A DNA stretch of 64,000 nucleotides. Source: Streptomyces griseofuscus (GTDB lineage Bacteria; Actinomycetota; Actinomycetes; Streptomycetales; Streptomycetaceae). The stretch lies in NCBI RefSeq assembly GCF_014673495.1, contig NZ_CP051006.1:7067001-7131000 (forward strand), read 5' to 3'. Of this stretch, positions 1 through 8,800 are shown piece after piece (position 1 is the first letter of the stretch; every line of letters begins with the position of its first letter). The notes beneath the pieces are model-generated. The model made no database searches. It had not been told where the DNA came from and saw nothing but the letters and a program-made list of their open reading frames with translations. The position numbers and the translations under genes are program-made.

Positions 1-429
1 CTTGCCGTCCGCCTTGTCGTCCTTGCCGTTCTTGGACCCGCCGAGGACCAGCACACCGGTCACGCAGGCGGCGACGACCACGGCGGCTGCCGCGACGATC
101 GCGATCAGCTTCGTACGGTTGCCGCCGCCGTTGCCGCCGCCCTTCGGGGGCTGCTGCATCGGCACGGTGGGCGGCTGCCCCCACTGCGGCTGCTGCTGCC
201 CGTACGGGCCGGGGGCCGCGGGGTACTGACCCGGCCCCGGCTGCTGACCGGCTCCGGGCTGCTGCCCGGCCCCGGGGTGCTGGCCCCCCTGCGGGTACTG
301 CTGGTACCCCGGCTGCTGATACGGATTCGGCTGCTGCTGATAACCCGGCTGCTGCTGATAACCCGGCTGCTGGTACGGGTTCTGCTGCGGGTTCTGCGCG
401 CCCCCGGGCGGCTGCTGATCTGGCCACAT
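1..429 (-). CDS. Q/P-rich single-pass membrane protein, C-terminus off the left edge
   Basis: The reading frame starts at the ATG on the minus strand at 429 and stays open to base 1, so only the first 143 residues are visible. Residues 1-95 are low complexity, built from repeats such as QQPGYQQ, with glycine and proline. A basic stretch ending NRTK then leads into one transmembrane segment (about residues 103-123, IAIVAAAAVVVAACVTGVLVL) and a charged Gly/Lys/Asp linker. This layout, a disordered Pro/Gln N-terminus inside the cell, one helix and an extracellular domain, is common in actinobacterial envelope proteins. The extracellular domain that would identify it is missing, so no function is assigned. 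Confidence 0.8.
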   Translation of the reverse strand, partial: MWPDQQPPGGAQNPQQNPYQQPGYQQQPGYQQQPNPYQQPGYQQYPQGGQHPGAGQQPGAGQQPGPGQYPAAPGPYGQQQPQWGQPPTVPMQQPPKGGGNGGGNRTKLIAIVAAAAVVVAACVTGVLVLGGSKNGKDDKADGK

Positions 430-569
430 GGCCGACAACACTAGTGCGGTGGCGGCACGGTTCGGTCACGGGCTCTCGTCAGGGCCGTAGCGAAGCGGTG
501 TGAAGGGCATGGCGGACGGCTGGAGGCCGTGCTGGTCAGCAACGCCTACTGGCCGGTAACATCACGCCC

Positions 570-1022
570 ATGACTGTTGACAGCGCCTCGATGGGCGAGA
601 TGCTTGCCACCGCGGTCCCGATGGTGCGGACCCTGAACCTGGAGTTCGTCGAGGTGACCGCGGAGCGCGCCGTGCTGCGGCTCCCGGACCAGCCGGACTA
701 CCACAACCACATCGGCGGTCCCCACGCCGGCGCGATGTTCACGCTGGCCGAGTCCGCCAGCGGCGCCATCGTGCTCACGGCCTTCGGCGACCAGCTCTCG
801 CGCGCGGTGCCGCTCGCGGTCCGGGCCGAGATCGGCTACAAGAAGCTGGCCATGGGGCCGGTGACGGCGACGGCGACCCTGGGCCGTCCGGCGGCCGAGG
901 TCGTCGCCGAGCTGGACGCGGGCGGCCGGCCGGAGTTCCCGGTCGCCATCGCCATCGAGCGCGAGGACGGCGCCGTCACCGGGGAGATGACGGTGGTGTG
1001 GACCCTGCGGCCGAACGGCTGA
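570..1022 (+). CDS. Hot-dog fold thioesterase (DUF4442/PaaI-like)
   Basis: A 150-residue protein with the length and layout of single hot-dog-domain acyl-CoA thioesterases. HNHIGGPHAGAMFTLAE (about residues 46-62) matches the N..G..HGG....L.D/E active-site helix of PaaI/DUF4442 proteins, which hydrolyse small or aromatic acyl-CoA thioesters in the cytoplasm. It reads like a single-gene unit: it is followed by a strong hairpin and then by the xylanase promoter. The substrate cannot be inferred. The ATG at 570 is kept because the frame upstream offers no better ribosome binding site. Confidence 0.82.
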   Translation: MTVDSASMGEMLATAVPMVRTLNLEFVEVTAERAVLRLPDQPDYHNHIGGPHAGAMFTLAESASGAIVLTAFGDQLSRAVPLAVRAEIGYKKLAMGPVTATATLGRPAAEVVAELDAGGRPEFPVAIAIEREDGAVTGEMTVVWTLRPNG

Positions 1023-1030
1023 GCTGACCG

Positions 1031-1070
1031 CTGAAGAGGGGCCTCCGGCGTGTGCCGGGGGCCCCTTCCT
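1031..1070 (+). terminator. Hairpin terminator after the thioesterase
   Basis: GAGGGGCC-T-CCGGC pairs with GCCGG-G-GGCCCCTTC around a GTGT loop, nine bases after the stop codon. There is no U-tract, as is usual for Streptomyces terminators. Confidence 0.7.
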
Positions 1071-1107
1071 CGTTCCGGGGGCCGCTAGGTCGGCGGGCCG
1101 CGCGCTT

Positions 1108-1118
1108 CGAAAATTTCG
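1108..1118. promoter_or_regulatory. Upstream xylanase operator CGAAAATTTCG
   Basis: An 11-base palindrome of the form CGAAA-N-TTTCG. This motif is known upstream of Streptomyces xylanase genes as the target of LacI-family sugar repressors. It lies about 50 bases upstream of the -35 box. A second copy of the same form is at 1221-1231. Confidence 0.65.
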
Positions 1119-1167
1119 GTGCGGCGGCGGGAGCCGAAGTCGATGCGAGCCCTGCTGTGCAGGCCCA

Positions 1168-1197
1168 TTGACGCGGTGAGATCGCGCGGTCTAGCTT
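1168..1197 (+). promoter_or_regulatory. Probable xylanase promoter (TTGACG-18-TAGCTT)
   Basis: TTGACG (1168-1173) and TAGCTT (1192-1197) are separated by 18 bases, a good match to the main sigma-factor promoter. The expected transcription start, near 1204, lies just ahead of the operator at 1221-1231. Confidence 0.6.
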
Positions 1198-1220
1198 GCA
1201 CCACCGATCGAACATCGGCC

Positions 1221-1231
1221 CGAAACTTTCG
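1221..1231. promoter_or_regulatory. Downstream xylanase operator CGAAACTTTCG
   Basis: A perfect CGAAA-N-TTTCG palindrome in the 5' untranslated leader, 29 bases before the GTG start. A repressor bound here would block elongation or initiation at the 1168-1197 promoter. The matching site at 1108 is 113 bases upstream, which would allow looping. Confidence 0.7.
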
Positions 1232-1259
1232 AGGCCGACTGGACCACCGGGAGCCCGTC

Positions 1260-2414
1260 GTGAAGCAGCTTCGCCGCAGATCCACACTCGTCGCCGCCGG
1301 TGCCGCCGCCCTGCTGCTCGTGCCCGCCGCCGTCGCGGTCGCGGGCGGGAACAGCGGTCCGGCCGACACCTCCCTGCGGACGCTGGCGTCGAAGCAGGGC
1401 CTGCGGATCGGCACCGCGGTCGACGCGGCGAAGCTGGGCACCGACAAGCCCTACACCGACATCGTCGCCGGCCAGTTCTCCACGGTCACGCCCGAGAACG
1501 CCATGAAGTGGGAGAGCGTGGAGCCGAGCCGGGGCGTGTACGACTGGAAGCAGGCGGACGAGCTGGTGCGGTTCGCCCAGCAGCACGGCCAGGCGGTCCG
1601 CGGCCACACCCTCATGTGGCACAACCAGCTGCCCGGCTGGCTGACCACCGGCGTCGCGAACGGCACCATCACCGACACTCAGCTGCGCGACATCCTCCAC
1701 CGGCATGTCACCGACGAGGTCACACACTTCAAGGGCAAGGTGTGGCAATGGGACGTGGCCAACGAGGTCTTCGCCAACGCCTGGGAGACCCCGAGGACCG
1801 ACGGTCTGAACGCCGACGACTTCTGGATCGGGCATCTGGGGCCGGGTGTCGTCGCGGATGTGTTCCGCTGGGCGCACAAGGCCGACCCGAAGGCCCTGCT
1901 GATGTACAACGACTACAACATCACCGGCGAGGACGGGACCAACGTCAAGTTCCAGGCCGTGTACGACTTCGTGAAGAAGCTGCGCGCGCAGGGCGTGCCG
2001 ATCGACGGCATCGGCGAGCAGGGCCACCTCGACACCCAGTACGGCTTCGACGCCCGCCGGTACCAGGACGATCTCCAGGCGTTCGGCGACCTGGGCCTGA
2101 AGGTCGCCGTCACCGAGGCCGACGTACGCACCTTCGTCGACAACGCGACCGACCAGGTGCCCACGGACGCGCTCGCCCAGTACGCCCAGCCCTACGAGTT
2201 CTCCGAACTGCTCAAGGGCTGTGAACTGGTCCGCCAGTGCGTCTCCTTCACGGCCTGGGGCGTCTACGACGGCGACTCCTGGATCCCGGACACGTTCAGC
2301 GGGGAGGGCTACGGCCTCCTCTACGACGTGAACCTGAAGCCCAAGCCGGCGTACTCCACGCTCCAGCAGGACCTGAAGCTGGCGGCGGGCACCGTCCGCC
2401 ACGCGGGCGACTGA
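1260..2414 (+). CDS. Secreted endo-1,4-beta-xylanase, glycoside hydrolase family 10
   Basis: A 384-residue protein from the GTG at 1260, which follows GGGAG by seven bases; codons further upstream would run through the promoter and operator. Residues 1-30 form a signal peptide (KQLRRRS, then an Ala/Leu/Val core). The rest is a complete GH10 TIM barrel: TPENAMKWE, HTLMWHNQLP, the acid/base Glu169 in WDVANE and the nucleophile Glu286 in VTEADVR. It cleaves internal xylan beta-1,4 bonds outside the cell by the retaining mechanism. There is no carbohydrate-binding module: the protein ends soon after the barrel. The promoter and two operators upstream suggest xylo-oligosaccharide induction. Confidence 0.95.
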   Translation: MKQLRRRSTLVAAGAAALLLVPAAVAVAGGNSGPADTSLRTLASKQGLRIGTAVDAAKLGTDKPYTDIVAGQFSTVTPENAMKWESVEPSRGVYDWKQADELVRFAQQHGQAVRGHTLMWHNQLPGWLTTGVANGTITDTQLRDILHRHVTDEVTHFKGKVWQWDVANEVFANAWETPRTDGLNADDFWIGHLGPGVVADVFRWAHKADPKALLMYNDYNITGEDGTNVKFQAVYDFVKKLRAQGVPIDGIGEQGHLDTQYGFDARRYQDDLQAFGDLGLKVAVTEADVRTFVDNATDQVPTDALAQYAQPYEFSELLKGCELVRQCVSFTAWGVYDGDSWIPDTFSGEGYGLLYDVNLKPKPAYSTLQQDLKLAAGTVRHAGD

Positions 2415-2430
2415 GCCGCGTCCGCATGAC

Positions 2431-2458
2431 GGAGGGGCCCCTGAGCAGGGGCCCCTCC
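2431..2458 (+). terminator. Strong hairpin terminator after the xylanase
   Basis: GGAGGGGCCCCTG and CAGGGGCCCCTCC form a perfect inverted repeat 17 bases after the stop codon. The remaining bases to 2764 hold no gene that I can support. Confidence 0.85.
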
Positions 2459-2764
2459 CGCGTTTTCCGGCGCCGGGCTCATTTCAGGTCTTCTGGCGCT
2501 TTCCGGCCCGTGCGCATCCTCGCCAGGGGCCGAAGGTCATGCGGAATTTACAGACACGGTCCTGGTGTCACGGCGTGTTGCGGCCGGGTGAGTGAAGGGT
2601 GAAGCAGGTGCGCGCTTTGACGGGCTTGTGGCGATGTGGCGCGTGGGCTCGGGTGAGCGGACGCCTGCACCGATGACCCGGAAGCGCCGATTTCTCGGCG
2701 CTTGCGGCGAATTCGGTGGCCTGGCCGGATCAAGGCCACCGCGGGCGCGCGGCGGCCGTCGTTG

Positions 2765-2793
2765 TTGACCCGCGAGTAGCCCCTCGCTAGTTT
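2765..2793 (+). promoter_or_regulatory. Probable promoter of the PUFA-synthase-like operon (TTGACC-17-TAGTTT)
   Basis: TTGACC (2765-2770) and TAGTTT (2788-2793) are 17 bases apart, about 74 bases before the first ATG. No comparable internal promoter is needed, because every later gene in the operon overlaps or nearly touches the one before it. Confidence 0.55.
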
Positions 2794-2866
2794 CCGATGC
2801 CCTCGCACCGACGAGTTCCGCCGCACAACCCCCCACCGTGCTTTTCGCCGATTGTGTCGGAGTCTC

Positions 2867-5800
2867 ATGACCTCCCCTGTGCGCGCCCATGAACTGATCC
2901 TCTGCCTCACCCCGTTCGGAGAACCCGACGCGGGCCTCGCCGCGGCCGCCACGGGCGCCGGCGCGCTCGGCGTCCTCGATCTCGGCGACGGCGACCGAAT
3001 ATGCCGACAGGAGCTGTCCCGGCTGAGAAGAACCGCGCCGGGCCCGTACGGCGTCCGGGTGACCGCCCGGTGCGCCCTCACCCCGGCCGACCTGTCGGAC
3101 GGCCCCGGCCTCGTCGTCCTCGCCGCGGACCTGGCAGCCGCGGACACCCCCTGGAACATCACCGAACTGGCCGCCGAATTACGGGTGTTGGCCGAGGTCG
3201 CCGACCTCACGCAGGCGCGGGCCGCGGTCCGGGCAGGGGCCCATGGGCTGATCGCCCGGGGCGCCGAGAGCGGTGGCCGAACCGGTGCGCTGAGCACTTT
3301 CGTGCTGCTCCAACAGCTGCTCGCAGACTCGGAGTTGGCCGACCCGCCCATCTGGGCCTGCGGCGGTGTCGGGCCGCGGACGGCGGCCGCCGCCATGGCG
3401 GGTGGCGCCGCCGGGGTCGTCCTCGACAGCCAGCTCGCCCTGCTGCCCGAGTCCCGGCTGCCGGAGGCGGTCCGGGCGGTGCTGCGGTCCCTGGACGGCG
3501 CGGAGACGGTGGTGATCGGCGGGCACCGGGTGCTGCGCCGCCGCGGCCCCGACGCTCCGCCGCTCCCCGCCGACGCCCCCGTGGCGATCGCCGCCCTCCT
3601 CGGCGCCCGCGACCCGGCCCGGCAGTTGCTCCCCCTCGGCCAGGACGGCTTCCTCGCCGCCCGGTTCGCCGAGCGCTGGGGGGATGTGCGGGGCGTGGTG
3701 CGGGGGATGACGGCGGCGATGCGGCCGCAGTCGGAGCCGGAGTCGGGGTGGGAGTCGGAGTGCGGGCAGGCGTTGCGGCCCGGGTCGGCGATGAGCCGGG
3801 CACTCGGGACGCGGCTGCCGGTGGCACAGGGCCCGATGACGCGGGTCAGCGACCAGGCCGGATTCGCCGCCGCCGTCGCCGAGGACGGGGCACTGCCCTT
3901 TCTCGCGCTGGCGCTCGCCGACGGCGCCCGGACCCGGGCGATGCTGACCGAGGCGCGCGCCGTCCTTGACGGCCGGCCCTGGGGCGTGGGCGTGCTCGGC
4001 TTCGCGCCCGAGGAGATCAGGAAAGCCCAGCTGGAGGTCGTACGACAACTGCGGCCCACGCACGCGATCATCGCGGGCGGGCGGCCCGCGCAGGCCGAGG
4101 CGCTGGAGCGGGCCGGGATCCGCACCTTCCTGCACGTGCCCTCGCCGGGGCTGCTGCGGCAGTTCCTCCAGGCCGGGGCGCGCAGGTTCGTCTTCGAGGG
4201 CTCGGAGTGCGGCGGGCATGTCGGGCCCCGGGCGTCCTTCCCGCTGTGGGAGGCCCAACTCGCCGTACTGGACGACTTCCTGGCCGACGCCGAACCCGGG
4301 ACGGCGGCCCAGGTGGAGGTGTTCTTCGCGGGCGGCGTCCATGACGAGCGGTCCGCCGCGATGGTCGCCGCGCTCGCCGCGCCGCTCACCGGACGGGGCG
4401 CCGCGATCGGGGTCCTCATGGGCACCGCCTACCTGTTCACCGAGGAGGCCGTCGCCCACGGCGCCATCCGGCCGCTCTTCCAGGAGCAGGTCCGCGCCGC
4501 CACCGCGACCGCCCTGCTGGAGACCGCGCCCGGCCATGCCACCCGGTGCGTGCCCAGCCCCTTCACCGACGACTACCGGGACCGCGAACGCGCGTTGCGC
4601 ACCGGGGGCCTGCCCGACCGCGAGGTGTGGGAGACGCTGGAACGCCTCAACGTGGGGCGGCTGCGCATCGCCAGCAAGGGCGTGGAGCGCGCGGACGACG
4701 GGGAGTTGCGCGACGTCGACGAGCAACGGCAGCTCACCGACGGGATGTTCATGGCCGGAGAGGTCGCCGTCCTGCGCTCCGCGACGACGACCATGGCGGC
4801 CCTGCACCGCTCGGTGACCGACGGCGCCGCCGACTTCCTCGCCGCCCGCGGCCGGCTCCCGGTCACCGAGTGGGAGCCGGCCCCGCCCGCGCCGCTCGAT
4901 GTCGCGATCGTCGGCATGGCCTGCATGTTCCCGGGGGCACCCGACCTCGCCGCGTTCTGGGCGAACATCGTCGCCGGACGCGACGCGGTGACCGAGGTGC
5001 CCGCCGACCGCTGGGACCCGGACGTGCACCACGCCGCCGGGCACACCGCCTCGAAGTGGGGCGGGTTCCTGCCCCGCATCCCCTTCGACCCGCTGCGCTA
5101 CGGCATCCCGCCCACCTCCCTCGGCAGCATCGAGCCCGTGCAGCTGCTGTCCCTCGAGGCGGCCCGGCGGGCCCTGGAGGACGCCGGATACGGCGAGCGG
5201 GGACGGGAGTTCGACCGCTCGCGCACCGCCGTGGTCTTCGGCGCGGAGGCGGGCAGCGACCTGTCCAACGCCGTGACCCTGCGGGCCGTACTCCCGTCGT
5301 ACTACGGCAAGGTCCCCGACGGACTCGACGGCCAACTGCCGAAGCTGACCGAGGACTCCTTTCCCGGGATGCTCGCCAACGTCATCTCCGGCCGTATCGC
5401 CAACCGCCTCGACCTCGGCGGCGCCAACTTCACCGTGGACGCCGCCTGCGCCTCCTCCCTCGCCGCGCTCGACGTGGCCTGCAAGGAACTCGTCTCCGGC
5501 ACCAGCGACGTGGTGCTGTGCGGCGGCGCCGACCTGCACAACGGCATCAACGACTACGTCCTGTTCTCCTCCGTCCACGCCCTCTCCCCGACCGGCCGCT
5601 CCCGCGCCTTCGACGCGGAGGCCGACGGCATCGCGCTCGGCGAGGGCGTCGCCTGCGTGGTGCTCAAGCGGCTCGCCGACGCCGAACGCGACGGCGACCG
5701 GATCTACGGCGTGGTCAAGGGCCTCGGCTCCGCCAGCGACGGCCGCTCCCTGGGCCTGACCGCGCCCCGCCCCGAGGGTCAGCGGGCCGCGCTGGAGCGG

Positions 5801-8800
5801 GCGTACCGCAATGCCGGTGTCTCGCCCGCGCAGGTGAGCCTGGTGGAGGCGCACGGCACCGGCACCGTGGTCGGCGACCGCACCGAACTCGGCATCCTCG
5901 GCGAGGTGTTCGCCGAGGCGGGCGCCCGCACCGGCGGCTGCGCGCTCGGCTCGGTCAAGTCCCAGATCGGGCACACCAAGTGCGCCGCCGGACTCGCCGG
6001 ACTGATCAAGACGACCCTCGCCCTCTACACCGGGGTCACGCCGCCCACCCTGCACCTGGGGCGCCCCAACCCGGCCTGGACCGAGGACGACAGCCCCTTC
6101 GCCTTCCACACCGAAGCCCGGCCCTGGGCCCGGCCCGCGGGCGAACGCTTCGCCGGGGTCAGCGCGTTCGGCTTCGGCGGCACCAACTTCCACGCCGTGC
6201 TGGCCGCGCACGGGGACGCGGTACCGCCCCGGCAGACCCTGGACGAGTGGCCCGCCGAACTGTTCCTGTTCCGCGCCCGGGACGAGCAGAGCGCGCACCG
6301 GCAGGCGGCGGAACTCCTCGAGGCCGCCGAGGCGGACGGGCGGCCCTGGCGGCTGCGCGACCTCGCCCTCGCCGCGGCCCATCGCGCCGACACCTCGCGA
6401 GAGGCGGTCCAACTGGCCTTCGTGGCACAGGACCTGGGCCAGCTGACCGAGCGGCTGCGGGCGGTTATCGACCAGGACGGCGACCCCGACGTCCGCCGCT
6501 CGGACCCGGTCGAGGGAAAGGTCGCCTTCCTCTTCCCCGGACAGGGCAGCCAGCGCGTCGGCATGCTCAGCGAACTCCTCGTCGCGCTACCGGAGTTGCG
6601 GGACCATCTGCAACCGGACCAGGCGGACGTCGTCTATCCGCCGGCCGCCTTCGACGACACCGCGCGCGAGCGCCGCCGGACCGCCCTGACCGACACCCGG
6701 GCCGCCCAACCCGCCCTGGGCGCGGCCGGTCTGGCCGCCCACGCCTTCCTCGGCGCGGCCGGTGTCCAGCCGGATCTGGCCGCCGGACACAGCTACGGCG
6801 AACTGGTCGCCCTCGCCGCCGCCGGCGCACTCGACCCGGACACCCTGCACCGGCTCAGCATCGAGCGGGCCGCCGCGATCCTGGCGGCGGCGGGCGAGGA
6901 CCCCGGCTCGATGGCGGCCGTGGGCGCGCCCGCCGAGGGCGTCCTCGGCGCCCTGCGCGACGCGGGGGCGCCGGAGTCCGTCGTCGTCGCCAACCTCAAC
7001 TCGCCTCAGCAGACGGTGATTTCGGGACCCACACAGGACATCGACACAGCGGTACGGCTGCTGCGCGCGGCCGGGCTCGGCGCGAAGCGGATCCCCGTGG
7101 CCTGCGCCTTCCACAGCCCGGTGGTGGCCGGGGCGGGGGAGCGCTTCGCCGAGGCCCTCGCGGACAAGCCGGTGCGCGCGCCCGAGTTCCCGGTCTGGGC
7201 CAACCGCACGGCGGCACCCTATCCGCGGGACCCCGACGGGGTGCGTGCCGAACTCGCCGCCCAGATCGGGGCGCCGGTCGCGTTCGCCGCCCAGATCGAG
7301 GCCATGTACGAGGCGGGCGCGCGGATCTTCGTCGAGGCGGGCCCCGGTACGGTCCTCACCCGGCTCGTCGGGCAGATCCTCGGCGACCGCCCGCACCGCA
7401 CGGTCGCCCCCGAGCCCCGGCCCGAGGGCGGGCTGCCCGGCTGGCTCGACGCCCTCGCCCGGCTCGCCGTCGCGGGCGTTCCGGTGCGTACCGCCCGGCT
7501 CTTCCAGGGTCGTGACGCCGTCGACGCGCTGCGCGCCCCCGCCCCCGCCCGACCCGGCTGGACGGTCGACGGACAACTGGTCCGCACCGCTGACGGAGCC
7601 CTGCTCGCCGGTGCCCTGGCACCGGCCCGACGCGTCGTGGAGACGACTGTGACCACCGACCAGCCCAACGGCACCCCCGTCGACCGGGACGCGCTGATCA
7701 CCGAGTTCCTGCGCAGCGGCCGGGAGATGATCGCGGCGCAGCGGGACGTGCTGCTCACCTACTTCGGGGGGACGGGGTCGCCGCCGCCCGCCGTGGCTCC
7801 GGTCGCGGCCGTCGCGCCGGTCGCTCCCCAGGCGTTGCCCTCGGCCGAACCAGCTTTCGTAGAAGCCCAGTTGGCTCCCCCCGTGGTCCAGGAGGAGCTC
7901 CCGGCCGCGTCCGCCGAGGACGTGGGGCGGGTCGTGCTGGAGATCATCAGTGAACGCACCGGCTATCCCGTCGACATGATCGAGCCCGATCTCGATCTGG
8001 AGGCGGATCTGAGCATCGACTCCATCAAGCGGGCCGAGATCGCGGGCGAGCTGGCCAAGCGGCTGGGCATCGCCGGGGGAGCGGAGCTGCTGGACGACGC
8101 CGAGCTGGAGGAGCTGACCAAGGCACGTACGGCGGCGGCGGTGACGGCGTGGCTGGCGGCACGGGTCGGCGGCGGTACGGCATCCGGCCGACCGGAGGAA
8201 CCGGCACCGGAGCCGGACGCGGCGCCGCTCGGTGTGGCTCCCCGGCGTTTCGAGATGCGGGTGGTCGAGCTGCCCGACGTCGGGCAGCAGGCCGGTTCCG
8301 ACCTCGCCGGACAGCGGTTCTTCCTGCTGGGTGACGGCGGGGGAGCGGCGGCCGAGGTGGCGGCACGGCTGGACGCGCGCGGCGCGGAGGTCGTCCTGGC
8401 TGGCCAGGGGCATGTCCTCGGGGCGGCGGACGGGACGGTGCACGCGGTCGTGTACCTGGGCGCGCTGCCCGGCCCGGACCTGCCGGTGCTGCCGGACGCG
8501 TTCCCCGTGGTCAAGGCGGCGCTGACGTGCGGCGCGGACAGGCTGCTCGCCGTGCGGGCCGCGACGGGCGCGGGTGCCGTACGGGCGGCCGGGCTCGACG
8601 GGCTGTTCCGCACCGCCGCGCGGGAGTACCCGGACGTGGTCGCGCGGGTGGTGGCCGTCGGGGACGTCGCTCCGGCGGCGGTGGCCGAGGCCGTGCTCGC
8701 GGAGCTGTGCGCACCGGCGCCTGAGCCTGTTCCGGCGCCGGCATCGACGCCGGAAGCGGCAGAGGCAGGGGCAGGGGCAGGGGCAGGAGCAGGGGCCGGG

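Noticed and set aside
3179..6412. Long minus-strand open frames under the megaenzyme genes
   Set aside because: They are high-GC shadow frames with Arg/Gly/Pro-rich translations; the plus strand holds recognisable enzyme domains throughout.
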